The notes under the pieces are model-generated. The model did no database searches. It worked only from the letters and a program-made list of their open reading frames with translations, and had not been told where the DNA came from. Made by a program: the position numbers and the translations under genes. A DNA stretch of 12,317 nucleotides from the NCBI GenBank assembly GCA_965369995.1, contig CBDURO010000041.1, positions 1 through 12,317 on the forward strand, in the 5' to 3' direction. Source of the stretch: JAHJCW01 sp965369995. Its GTDB lineage: Bacteria; Fidelibacterota; Marinisomatia; Marinisomatales; JAHJCW01. Below, in pieces: positions 1-8,571 of this stretch; the first letter of the stretch is position 1, and the number at the start of each line of letters is the position of its first letter.

Positions 1-648
1 GTTATCTAACACACCTTTCTTAAAAATATAAATTCCCATAGAAGCTAAAACATATTCGCCCAATTCGGATTTCTTGATGAATGGTTGTACCTGATCACTA
101 CTCGGTTTTTCGATAAAATCAGTAATGCTATTATACCTGTCCGTAGCTATGATTCCATAACGACTTGCTTCTTCAATTGGTACTGGAATTGTAGCAATAG
201 TTAAATCAGCATCAGAGTTAAGATGAAATTCATAGAATTTGCTGTAATCCATATTATATAAATGATCACCGGCTAAAATTATAAAATCCAAACATGGCAT
301 CTTACTAAACCGACTCCAATAGGCTCTTACAGCATCGGCAGTCCCTTGGAACCAATCTGTACTTTCTAAAGTCTGTTGAGCAGCAAGAATTTCAATAATT
401 CCTTCGGTAAACATATCAAATTTATAGGTTTGAAAAATATGCCTATGCAGGGAAGCAGTATTAACTTGGGTTAATACGTAGATATTTTTTATTCGTGAGT
501 TAATACAATTACTAATCGGTATATCGATTAATCGATATTTTCCTCCAATCGAAACTGCGGGTTTAGCCCGATATTGAGTAAGCGGCCATAAGCGTTCACC
601 GCGACCACCACCCATAATTATTGCTGAAAGATTTCGTCCAATATTCAT
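1..648 (-). CDS. glgC: Glucose-1-phosphate adenylyltransferase (ADP-glucose pyrophosphorylase), C-terminal part missing at window edge
   Basis: Makes ADP-glucose from ATP and glucose-1-phosphate, the committed step of bacterial glycogen synthesis, in the cytoplasm. The window holds the ATG start (648..646) and 216 codons; family members are usually a little over 400 residues, so about half is present. Seen: the nucleotide-binding loop GGGRGERLWPLT at residues 13-24, RAKPAV at 27-32, GTADAV at 102-107, LAGDHLY at 125-131 with D128 matching the catalytic Asp of E. coli GlgC, PVPIEEASRYG at 155-165, and EKP at 180-182, where K181 matches the Lys that contacts glucose-1-phosphate. The frame is open to the edge with no sign of decay. 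It starts 2 bp after the stop of the GH13-GlgA gene, so the two are almost certainly co-transcribed and probably translationally coupled. Allosteric behaviour cannot be judged without the C-terminal half. Confidence 0.96.
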   Translation of the reverse strand, partial: MNIGRNLSAIIMGGGRGERLWPLTQYRAKPAVSIGGKYRLIDIPISNCINSRIKNIYVLTQVNTASLHRHIFQTYKFDMFTEGIIEILAAQQTLESTDWFQGTADAVRAYWSRFSKMPCLDFIILAGDHLYNMDYSKFYEFHLNSDADLTIATIPVPIEEASRYGIIATDRYNSITDFIEKPSSDQVQPFIKKSELGEYVLASMGIYIFKKGVLDN

Positions 649-650
649 GA

Positions 651-3600
651 TCAATTTTCCTTTAAAATCTGTGCATATAAATTAAGGTATTTTTGGGCAG
701 AATTAGACCACGAATGATCCTTTTCCATAGCATTATTAATCAACTTGCTCCATATTTTTTTATCTTGATACATTTTTACCGCTTTCCGTATGGTTTTGAT
801 CAATTCTTTAGATGTATAGCGGAAAAAAATAAAACCGTCGCCATTTATTTCATTCCAATCGCTAACTGTATCGGCTAAACCACCGGTGTTAAAAACTATT
901 GGAATTGTACCATAGCGCAGACTATAAATCTGATTTAATCCGCACGGTTCATAGCGAGATGGCATGAGGTACATATCCGAACCAGCTTCAATTAGGTGTG
1001 CCATTTTTTCATCGAAATAATTATGAAAGCTAATTTGATTTGGATATTTTTTAGTGGCTTTTTTCAATGCAAGAGAAATTTTAACATTTCCTGTTCCTAA
1101 AATCACAAGTTTGGTACCGGTTGCAATGATCTCATCAATCGTGTTAAGTATTAAGTAGAATCCCTTAGTTGTAACTAAACGCGATACCATTCCAATTATC
1201 GGTTGAGTGGAATAATTCCAATTGCATTTTTTAAGCAAAGCCCGCTTATTTCTATATTTACCTGAAATAGATTTGATTGAAAAATGATCTTTCAAAAACG
1301 AATCCGTTTGAGGATCCCAAATAGAATAATCAGCGCCATTAATTATTCCACTAAATTTATCACTATGAGTTATTAATGATTTTTTCAGACCGAATGAAAG
1401 TTTCTCTTTCTCCAATAATTCCTTTGCATAATTTGGACTTACCGTATTTAATGCATCACAATATTGAATTCCAATTGATAAGGAACTTAAACTTTTACGT
1501 CTTTTATCTCTATTTTGAAAATCGGTAAATTGTAAAAGTTTTGCTTCATCGAAACTGAACCATCCTTGATATTCAGCATTGTGAATTGTCAACAATGATG
1601 GAATATTGATATTTCTGTTTTTCAACATCCAAGGAATTAAGGCTGTATGGTGATCATTACAATGAATTAGATTAACAGAAAACAGTCCTTTATTAATCAA
1701 ATCTATCACAACGTATTGGAAAAAGAAAAATCGTTTAATATTATCCGTAAATCCTTCACCGGTTTCATCAGTATATATTCCGGCTCGATGGAAAAAATAG
1801 TCGTTTTTTACAAAGAAAATATCAACACCACTTTCATCTTTGTATTGATATAGATCATATTCAAAATAATTGTCGCTAAGTTGAATATTACCTTTTATAC
1901 CGGAAAATTTTATTGCATATTTTTTTTCATCAATAACTGAATAGAACGGCGTAATTACGACGACCTTCCGTCCCATTTTCGATATTTCTTCCGGTAAAGC
2001 ACCGACAACATCAGCTAAACCGCCCGCTTTTGAAAATGGCGCTACTTCTGCTGAAACGTAAAGTATTTCCATTTTCTGTCTAAAATTCATTTGTAATTCT
2101 TCTTCGACGCTTTTCACACCGCGACCGCTGAGGCTATCATGTAATTCCGCATAATGACTAAATTCATTATCAACTACTTCCCGCATGTTCCAAAAGATTT
2201 GATACTGATAACCGTTCAGTTCAGTATAGATACCTTTTTCAAAAATATCGGATATCCTGCGGATAAATTCCATGCCTGATTTATGTTCACGGAATACAAG
2301 ATAGTGATTAAATTTATTTGTCAAACCTAATCCATCTCCGATATTCATTTGTTTTAAACTATCAGATGTTTTGTCTTTATAAGCTGACGAAAACCGTATC
2401 CAACCGGCGGTATTTTCATAAGAATTATTATAAAATATTAATGCCCGTTCAGTTCCAAATTGATTGGAATATGCAAATACATTTTCATTTACATTTCCTT
2501 CGGTATTAAAGTAATCGTATAAATAAAAATTTTCAACACCGGAGAATAAATAACGTTTATGTATTAGTGGAAAAATATCGTACTTATGGCGTTCTATAAA
2601 TCCCCAATCTGTATGTTCATCCCAATAAGCTCTACGATATTCCATGCCATATTTTTCCTCAAAACCTTCAATTTGGCTGTGTCCGAACATCGGCAAACCG
2701 GGCATAGTTACCATTAATAGAGTTACACCAAAATATTTGTCGCCTTTACCAAATTGTTTGGCAGCGGTTTCTTCATCAGGATTGTTTAAAAAGTTTACAA
2801 AACGCTTTAAAATTTCCGAATCAAATTCCAAAGTTTTCTTAATTGTAGTTCGATAGTCAGCGTTGCGCTCCATTTTCAGCATATTCATAAAGGCGCTATT
2901 ATAAACGCGATGCATTCCTAAAGTCCGTACAAAATAACTTTCCATCATCCAAAATGCTTCAGCGAGCAATAATGTATCCGGTACTTCCGCTGCTACACGG
3001 TCAACCACTTCACGCCAAAACTCATTCGGAATTCTATTATTAAATTTATTCCTTGATAATCCAAATTCCGCCCGCGATGGAATATCACTACCCGATCCCG
3101 GTTCAGGGTACCAAAGTCGCTGCAAATGTTTTTTTGCAAGTGTCATTGCCGCATCAAAGCGTATAATCGGGAAATTTCTCGCTACATGTAAAATTGTCTT
3201 AATTACTGTTTCCCGAACTTCCGGATTAAGATAATCTAATTGAGCCGTATCGTTCCACGGCATCGCAGTACCATCGTTACCGTGATAGATAAATTTTTCA
3301 TCACCTGTCCAATAATCCACGCGCTTAAATACAACAGCCGCATCGGTACGCGAAAAATATTTATCTTCGATAAAAATACCTACTCGTTCATCATCAGATA
3401 AATCTTTACCATTAAACGTATAAGAAGGGAATGGCGAATAATTTAACGAAAGAAACCATTCGGGATATTCAATTACCCAGTGTGAATCAATACCGGTATG
3501 GTTCGGCACCATATCGCTCGCCATTCTAATTCCACGCTTCCAACAACGCTGTTGTAAATTATGGAAAGCATCCCATCCGCCAATATCATTGGCAATTTCA

Positions 3601-4682
3601 TATCCCAATAAGGAATAGGCAGAGGCCTCCGCCTCAGGATTTCCGCACATTCTTTTAATTTCTTTTGATGCTTTACTTCTTTCCCATAATCCGATAAGCC
3701 ATAAAGCAGTGAAACCGTATTCTGCTAATTTATCCAATTCCTCATCAGGAATTTCGCTTAAATGCGCAATATGCCTTTGATATTGTTTGGATAATTGATC
3801 CATCCAAACGTAAACATTTTTAGCAATCATTACGACTTTCGACATCCATTCACAATCAGGACTGAAACGTTCGTATTCATCTTCACCAAAGTAATCGGGG
3901 ATTTTTATCTCACCAGGACCAAATCCATGTAACTTTTTTTCTTCAGATATAAAATCCAGTGCGGTTAATATATTTTGTAAGAAATCTCCTAATATATATC
4001 CCCAATTATCACGGATATATTCTAATTGCTTTTGAAGCGAATTTGGCGCAATAATAGCTGGACTCCGCAACATATCTATTAAGTGTTGATTATCAGGACC
4101 AAAAGATGGTTGAGTATTAAAATATTGTTTTAACTCATCTATGATTTCAAGATATTCAGTATCCTTTTTTAAATCATTATCATCAAATAATTCACTGAAT
4201 GGTTGAAAAGCCGGATTTTGGTTTTCCAACCAAAGTAATATTAATTCTTCGATAATTATTTCACGATTTGAGACTCCATTAGTATCACTACTTAAATATG
4301 ATTTGGTTGTTTTTACTTTATTAAAAACATCATTTGTAGGGAATTCTTCGATATACTTTTGAAATGATTTTTCGAGTTTAACTTTTGGTATTTTTTCAGA
4401 TAAATATTTTATAGCATTTTTAAATATATCCGAATTATTTTGTTTCTTATAAATAGAAATCACATAATGAATACTCTCATGAATTAATCCGAGAGCATTT
4501 AAATCGCTTGCGTACAGCGGATTATCTCGATCATTATTCAATAATTGGGTAATATTTCGTATTGTACTAAAATCATAGAGTACAATTTCCCCCGATAATT
4601 GGAATAATGATTTATCTATATTATATTTTTCACGAGCATTTCGTGAAATGTGGAACTCCCGTTTTAGGAAACATTTAATCAC
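651..4682 (-). CDS. glgA: GH13 alpha-amylase-like / glycogen synthase (GT5, GlgA) fusion protein
   Basis: A continuous 1343-codon frame joining two enzymes. Residues 1 to about 290 are a helical extension with no assigned function. Residues about 290-800 form a GH13 barrel with all four conserved regions: D390..N394-H395, R508/D510 (nucleophile), E575 (acid/base) and D636 in NNPDEETA, where the usual His before Asp is Pro. A linker-like tail follows (about 800-864). From M865 or M871 to 1343 is a full-length GlgA (about 473 residues): KAGGLADVVGALP from K885, R1168 and K1173 with the same spacing as E. coli R300/K305, and E1245 in SRYEPCGLNQ. Both halves therefore look catalytically intact. 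GlgA adds glucose from ADP-glucose to alpha-1,4 chains, and glgC follows directly. The GH13 specificity (hydrolase, transferase or branching-like) cannot be read from sequence. No signal peptide is seen, so it is cytoplasmic. The start is GTG at 4682, with an in-frame TAG four codons upstream and no Shine-Dalgarno. An assembly indel at the junction is the main alternative to a true fusion. Confidence 0.9.
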   Translation of the reverse strand: MIKCFLKREFHISRNAREKYNIDKSLFQLSGEIVLYDFSTIRNITQLLNNDRDNPLYASDLNALGLIHESIHYVISIYKKQNNSDIFKNAIKYLSEKIPKVKLEKSFQKYIEEFPTNDVFNKVKTTKSYLSSDTNGVSNREIIIEELILLWLENQNPAFQPFSELFDDNDLKKDTEYLEIIDELKQYFNTQPSFGPDNQHLIDMLRSPAIIAPNSLQKQLEYIRDNWGYILGDFLQNILTALDFISEEKKLHGFGPGEIKIPDYFGEDEYERFSPDCEWMSKVVMIAKNVYVWMDQLSKQYQRHIAHLSEIPDEELDKLAEYGFTALWLIGLWERSKASKEIKRMCGNPEAEASAYSLLGYEIANDIGGWDAFHNLQQRCWKRGIRMASDMVPNHTGIDSHWVIEYPEWFLSLNYSPFPSYTFNGKDLSDDERVGIFIEDKYFSRTDAAVVFKRVDYWTGDEKFIYHGNDGTAMPWNDTAQLDYLNPEVRETVIKTILHVARNFPIIRFDAAMTLAKKHLQRLWYPEPGSGSDIPSRAEFGLSRNKFNNRIPNEFWREVVDRVAAEVPDTLLLAEAFWMMESYFVRTLGMHRVYNSAFMNMLKMERNADYRTTIKKTLEFDSEILKRFVNFLNNPDEETAAKQFGKGDKYFGVTLLMVTMPGLPMFGHSQIEGFEEKYGMEYRRAYWDEHTDWGFIERHKYDIFPLIHKRYLFSGVENFYLYDYFNTEGNVNENVFAYSNQFGTERALIFYNNSYENTAGWIRFSSAYKDKTSDSLKQMNIGDGLGLTNKFNHYLVFREHKSGMEFIRRISDIFEKGIYTELNGYQYQIFWNMREVVDNEFSHYAELHDSLSGRGVKSVEEELQMNFRQKMEILYVSAEVAPFSKAGGLADVVGALPEEISKMGRKVVVITPFYSVIDEKKYAIKFSGIKGNIQLSDNYFEYDLYQYKDESGVDIFFVKNDYFFHRAGIYTDETGEGFTDNIKRFFFFQYVVIDLINKGLFSVNLIHCNDHHTALIPWMLKNRNINIPSLLTIHNAEYQGWFSFDEAKLLQFTDFQNRDKRRKSLSSLSIGIQYCDALNTVSPNYAKELLEKEKLSFGLKKSLITHSDKFSGIINGADYSIWDPQTDSFLKDHFSIKSISGKYRNKRALLKKCNWNYSTQPIIGMVSRLVTTKGFYLILNTIDEIIATGTKLVILGTGNVKISLALKKATKKYPNQISFHNYFDEKMAHLIEAGSDMYLMPSRYEPCGLNQIYSLRYGTIPIVFNTGGLADTVSDWNEINGDGFIFFRYTSKELIKTIRKAVKMYQDKKIWSKLINNAMEKDHSWSNSAQKYLNLYAQILKEN
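658..663 (-). promoter_or_regulatory. Ribosome binding site of glgC
   Basis: AAAGGA (read on the minus strand) lies 9 nt before the glgC ATG, inside the last codons of the upstream gene. It fixes the glgC start at 648. It is one of only two clear Shine-Dalgarno-like sites in the window. Confidence 0.6.
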
Positions 4683-4761
4683 AACAAACTAAACGAATAA
4701 AACAAAAAATTCGTAAAACGTGAACTGTTCCTGCTGCTGCTTGTGTTTTTAATTCTTTCAT
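4675..4761 (-). other. Possible 28-codon leader ORF overlapping the GTG start of the fusion gene
   Basis: An ATG-started frame of 28 codons (MKELKTQAAAGTVHV..., ending in CCD) whose TAA stop lies just past the GTG start of the GH13-GlgA gene, an 8-nt overlap in another frame. Because that GTG has no visible ribosome binding site, re-initiation after this frame would be one way to start it. The frame itself has no good ribosome binding site and no recognisable homology, and could be chance. Confidence 0.15.
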
Positions 4762-4823
4762 TTATTCATTCATTAATTACAAACCAATTACTTCATTCCT
4801 CCATAATTTTACCACTCTACCAT
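4683..4823. other. 141-bp intergenic gap inside the operon (glgP to GH13-glgA)
   Basis: This is the only sizeable gap among the minus-strand genes. Read on the minus strand it holds an unused GGAGG at about 4799-4803, an imperfect ATGA repeat tract (about 4759-4776), a GCA/CTG triplet run (about 4730-4740) and a 6-bp inverted repeat ACGAAT/ATTCGT (4693-4698 and 4709-4714) with a 10-nt A/T-rich loop. No run typical of an intrinsic terminator follows the hairpin, so read-through into the fusion gene is likely. No operator like those at 9436 and 11445 is seen. An internal promoter is possible but no convincing -35/-10 pair was found. Confidence 0.5.
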
Positions 4824-6470
4824 TCACCATTTATAATATTTCTTATTGTAATCATTGATCATGCGATATGCGGTAAAGTTTACACCGGTAATTATTGATT
4901 CGCGCATCATTGATACCCATTTATCCTGATTATTGTAAAATGTAGGAATTACTTCATTTTCTAATAATTCATATAGATGATTTGCATCAGTTTCATCATC
5001 AACGACTTCCGGATTTCCGATTCCCCATCCATTCTCACCATGTTTACACGCTTCTGCCCACCAACCATCAAGAATAGATAGATTTGGTATTCCGTTCAAT
5101 GCCGCTTTCATTCCGCTTGTCCCCGATGCTTCATTCAGTCTGCGAGGTGTATTTAACCATACATCCACTCCTGATGTAATGATTCTACCTAACCATAAAT
5201 TATAGTTTTCAAGATAAATGACCTTTACTTCTCCAAATAACTTTTTGGCATTTTGTACAACATCATAAATAATACCTTTTCCATAATCGTCATCGGGATG
5301 AGCCTTTCCGGCAAATACTATTTGGAGCTTGCCTTTGCCGATATTAATTAATCGGTCTAGGTCTCTAAATATTAACCGGGCTCTTTTATAACCGGCTGCC
5401 CGACGGGCAAACCCAATGGTCAATACATCATTTGATAGGGCTTTTTGAGTTTGTGAATTAGCATAACCAAGTAAAAAATCTTTATGACTTTGATGCGCTT
5501 TTATCAATTCTTCCGATAAAATTGTATCAATATTTAACAAACGATTGGGGTCTTCTCTCCATCCTGGCAAACGATTATCAAAAACTTTACGAAATTCCTT
5601 GCCAACCCAATATGGATGATATACACCATTAGTAATATATCCGATTTTATAATCCGGGAATTGTTTTTGTGCTACTTCACCATGCAGTTTGGATACACCA
5701 TTTGCAGACCGACTAAAATGCATACCTAATTCAGTCATATGCAAACGACCGTTTTGTATCGAATTAATTTCAGCTAAATCTTTCCACATTAGGCCGTCCA
5801 ACAATCTTTCACAACGGTCAATAGCATATTCATTATGTCCAGCCGGTATAGGTGTATGCGTTGTAAAATGACATCGTTTCCTTACTTCTTCATGATTACC
5901 ATCAAACTTCTTCAACAATTGCATAATAATAAATGAGGCGTGCCCTTCATTCATATGATATGTTTCAATATCATTACACTGCAATTCTTCTAATAATTTA
6001 ATTCCGCCAAATCCATGTATGGCTTCTTGTAAAATTCGATGATCTTTATCGCCACTATACAATCGTAGGGTAATAGTTTTATCATCTTTAAAATTTTCTT
6101 CAAGATTTGTATCTAGAAAATAAATCGGTATTTCATGACCGGTTAATCCAACATAGCGATACTCATAAACTTGAATCCACACATCGCGTTTGCGTAATTT
6201 CAATGTAAATTTAACAGGCAATTTCTTAAGCAACGGATTCGGATCAAATCGTGGATATACTTCAGTTTGAATTCCATCATCATCTATTCTTTGCTTAAAG
6301 TAACCTTCCTCATACAGTAATGTGACAGCACACATTGGTAACTCTATATCTGCCGCTGCTTTAATGTGATCACCTGCCAATACTCCTAATCCGCCGCTAT
6401 AGGTCGGTAATTTTGCTGAAATTCCAATCTCCGCGCTAAAATATGCGATCTTTATTTTTGTTTCCTTCAT
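4824..6470 (-). CDS. glgP: Alpha-glucan phosphorylase, short form (GT35)
   Basis: Releases glucose-1-phosphate from the non-reducing ends of glycogen or maltodextrin with inorganic phosphate and PLP. Seen: TYSGGLGVLAGDH at residues 23-35, HMNEGHAS around E175 and H177, TTHTPIPAGHNEY, the RRAAGYKRA segment, and EASGTSGMKAALNG with the PLP-binding Lys at K455. At 548 residues it is the compact bacterial/archaeal type; it begins directly at the catalytic core and lacks the N-terminal DUF3417-like domain of the roughly 800-residue relatives. The C-terminus looks complete. The ATG at 6470 overlaps the stop of the upstream GH57 gene in an ATGA, so the two are translationally coupled. In this operon it would either mobilise glycogen made by the neighbouring GlgC/GlgA or process imported maltodextrins whose ends are reshuffled by the GH57 enzyme. 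The product is glucose-1-phosphate, which is also the GlgC substrate. Confidence 0.93.
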   Translation of the reverse strand: MKETKIKIAYFSAEIGISAKLPTYSGGLGVLAGDHIKAAADIELPMCAVTLLYEEGYFKQRIDDDGIQTEVYPRFDPNPLLKKLPVKFTLKLRKRDVWIQVYEYRYVGLTGHEIPIYFLDTNLEENFKDDKTITLRLYSGDKDHRILQEAIHGFGGIKLLEELQCNDIETYHMNEGHASFIIMQLLKKFDGNHEEVRKRCHFTTHTPIPAGHNEYAIDRCERLLDGLMWKDLAEINSIQNGRLHMTELGMHFSRSANGVSKLHGEVAQKQFPDYKIGYITNGVYHPYWVGKEFRKVFDNRLPGWREDPNRLLNIDTILSEELIKAHQSHKDFLLGYANSQTQKALSNDVLTIGFARRAAGYKRARLIFRDLDRLINIGKGKLQIVFAGKAHPDDDYGKGIIYDVVQNAKKLFGEVKVIYLENYNLWLGRIITSGVDVWLNTPRRLNEASGTSGMKAALNGIPNLSILDGWWAEACKHGENGWGIGNPEVVDDETDANHLYELLENEVIPTFYNNQDKWVSMMRESIITGVNFTAYRMINDYNKKYYKW

Positions 6471-8548
6471 AATTCCTTTACAATAATTCGTAATTCAAAA
6501 AAAATGTTTTCGTTTGGTTTAAGATTAATTTTCCAATTTGGCATTATTACCGAACTTTGATATACTTTTTCTAAACCAGCTTCGCTTCCCGATACTGTAA
6601 AAATGGGATGTCTCCATAATCTCGTCGGATTTTTAAATTTGGTTTCAACTGAAAAATTATCAAACTCATTTACAATTTTAATAGATTTAACTTTTTGCTC
6701 AATAGCCATGGAATCCAAATGATATTTAATCGGTTTTTTACCATTAATCAAATAATATCGATCTTTTGTATGTCCACCTAATAAAGAAAAATTTAATTCA
6801 CAAGCATACAATCCGGATAAATTTTTATCACCTTGATTTGTCAATTCGATATCAATACTTAAGATATTTTTCTTCAAGTTCAATTTTTTCTTGATTTGCA
6901 CGGGACTATCAAAAGCAATACCAAGACCCGTAAATACAATGTTTTTCTTCCTTGAAATATTAAATCCAAGTTCAGAGAAATCACCTTTTTCAGGAATATC
7001 ACCTTGCACTGCTTTAAGAGAAGTTCTTACCGGTAAAAAATGGTCAATCAGCATATATCTTGGTGATTTATCAATATGGAGAACCTTATCAAGATTAGCT
7101 TCTTTGGCAACCACTGCATCATGAATAGACGCACCTGTTATCTGTTTGGTTGAAGCTCTTTCAATATCACGATGATAACTCTCAAGTTCCTGGTGCATGG
7201 TGTTTAAAATATTGAAATTCTTAGAAAAAATATCAAACTCTCGAATACATCCGCCTTTGGCACTTGCAATAATCTTTAACTTACTAGAAAGTAAATCGAC
7301 TTCTTCGAACCCATCATTGTCAATATCAAAAGTACCGTTAAATAGCGGTAATATTTTACTTACTAGTTTATCAGCTGCAATCAAATTTTGATAAATGCCG
7401 TTACGTAAATGTGGTAAATACAATCCACCAAATACGCCATGCCAATAGGCACAGTTACATTGAGCTCTCCAAATATTATCCTGTATCTCTTGTCTCTTTT
7501 TCTTTGTGAATTTTTGCTTATTTTTTTTAAAAATAAATGATAAATCTGTAACTCGTTTTTGCATCCAATTCGATTCATCATATAAATTTTGAAAATTACG
7601 CCACATTCCGCCCCGTAAAAATTGTCGATTATCTTCAATTTTACCGTCATTTTCAAAATGATGAACTAAATCCGAGAACTGTTTACCTTGATTGGCGGGC
7701 AGTGTCCACTCACTCATTTCAAAATAACTGACTGTCGGTAAATAGATTCTGCCTTTAGGTTTATTTGATTGAAAATACTCCTTAAAAGTTGTGGTTTTCA
7801 ACCATTTGCTATTTACTTCAAGAGCTTTAAAAAATCTATCTAACCATTGATTTTCTCCAAAACAGTTCTCAAAGGTTCCTGGCCATACTCCAAATTTTTC
7901 GGCATCATCAGCCATGACAATAACACGATGGCCACTAACTGATGCCATAGATTTTAAATAGTCAATTGCTGCTGAAGGTTCTTTAAATGGTATCGCATAG
8001 CGTAGTGTTTGACTGATCGGGAAAACACCAAGACGAGCATCTTGTTCATCGGTAGTAAAGTAACCATTCAAATCATCAATTTGTTTTCCTGCGGAAAGGA
8101 AGTGAAAATCATCTACGGCAATATAATCAATTCCTGCTTTGCTGATTTGTTTCGCAAGATGCGGTTCCCACACTCTCTCAGTTAACCACATGCCTTTCGC
8201 ATCATAATTGAACCGTTTCTTGATATATTTATTTAATTTTTTAATTTGACCGATTTTATCATGATCGGGAATTACCGCTAAAATGGGTTCATAGAAACCA
8301 GCACTCAATATTTCAATTTTTCGCTCTGCGACTAATTTAGCTAAATCATCTAAGTATTTAGGATGATTTTCCTCCAACCATTCCAATAATGATCCGCTAA
8401 TGTGAATAACTATTGCAACAGAAGGATATCGTTTTAGCGTATCTATAAACGGTTTATAACTTTTTTGGAAAGCATCTTCAAAAACCCAATCAAAATTTCC
8501 CACCGGTTGATGTAGGTGGATTCCGAAAATAAATTGTACTTTTTTCAA
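6467..8548 (-). CDS. GH57 4-alpha-glucanotransferase-like enzyme
   Basis: Probably transfers alpha-1,4-glucan segments between chains (maltodextrin disproportionation) in the cytoplasm; hydrolysis is a possible alternative or side activity. The 693-residue protein matches, from memory, the Thermococcus litoralis 4-alpha-glucanotransferase (659 residues) along its whole length. The N-terminal motif is FIFGIHLHQPVGNF. The nucleophile is E124 in WLTERVWEP and the acid/base is D215 in DDAEKFGVWPG, each offset by one from E123 and D214 of that enzyme. SYFEMSEWTLPA and QCNCAYWHGVFGGLYLPHLR occur in the middle domain, and a C-terminal beta-sandwich (about 410-693) corresponds to DUF1926. One small change is DDA where the archaeal enzyme has DDG. 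There is no signal peptide. The start is TTG at 8548: TAA stands directly before it and GGAG lies 6 nt upstream. GH57 branching enzymes are the main alternative, but overall similarity favours the transferase. Confidence 0.9.
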   Translation of the reverse strand: MKKVQFIFGIHLHQPVGNFDWVFEDAFQKSYKPFIDTLKRYPSVAIVIHISGSLLEWLEENHPKYLDDLAKLVAERKIEILSAGFYEPILAVIPDHDKIGQIKKLNKYIKKRFNYDAKGMWLTERVWEPHLAKQISKAGIDYIAVDDFHFLSAGKQIDDLNGYFTTDEQDARLGVFPISQTLRYAIPFKEPSAAIDYLKSMASVSGHRVIVMADDAEKFGVWPGTFENCFGENQWLDRFFKALEVNSKWLKTTTFKEYFQSNKPKGRIYLPTVSYFEMSEWTLPANQGKQFSDLVHHFENDGKIEDNRQFLRGGMWRNFQNLYDESNWMQKRVTDLSFIFKKNKQKFTKKKRQEIQDNIWRAQCNCAYWHGVFGGLYLPHLRNGIYQNLIAADKLVSKILPLFNGTFDIDNDGFEEVDLLSSKLKIIASAKGGCIREFDIFSKNFNILNTMHQELESYHRDIERASTKQITGASIHDAVVAKEANLDKVLHIDKSPRYMLIDHFLPVRTSLKAVQGDIPEKGDFSELGFNISRKKNIVFTGLGIAFDSPVQIKKKLNLKKNILSIDIELTNQGDKNLSGLYACELNFSLLGGHTKDRYYLINGKKPIKYHLDSMAIEQKVKSIKIVNEFDNFSVETKFKNPTRLWRHPIFTVSGSEAGLEKVYQSSVIMPNWKINLKPNENIFFELRIIVKEL

Positions 8549-8554
8549 TTACTA

Positions 8555-8558
8555 CTCC
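8555..8558 (-). promoter_or_regulatory. Ribosome binding site deciding the TTG start of the GH57 gene
   Basis: GGAG on the minus strand lies 6 nt before TTG (8548..8546). An in-frame TAA sits directly before the TTG, and no ATG or GTG lies between, so this site supports the non-ATG start. Confidence 0.65.
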
Positions 8559-8571
8559 AAATATTCTGCAC

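Noticed and set aside
487..502. A 16-bp exact repeat TTTTATTCGTGAGTTA at 487-502 and 11158-11173
   Set aside because: Both copies lie inside coding sequence (glgC and the amylase) and encode unrelated residues in different frames. In AT-rich DNA of this length one such match is plausible by chance. The GTGAGTTA end resembles an operator half-site but no partner arm is present.
4693..4714. Inverted repeat ACGAAT/ATTCGT in the operon gap as a terminator
   Set aside because: Only a 6-bp, A/T-rich stem with a 10-nt loop. The T-run is in the loop and not after the stem, so it does not fit an intrinsic terminator.
6467..8548. GH57 protein as a glycogen branching enzyme
   Set aside because: Full-length similarity and catalytic positions fit the 4-alpha-glucanotransferase group with its beta-sandwich C-terminus better than GH57 branching enzymes. 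Kept as a secondary possibility only.
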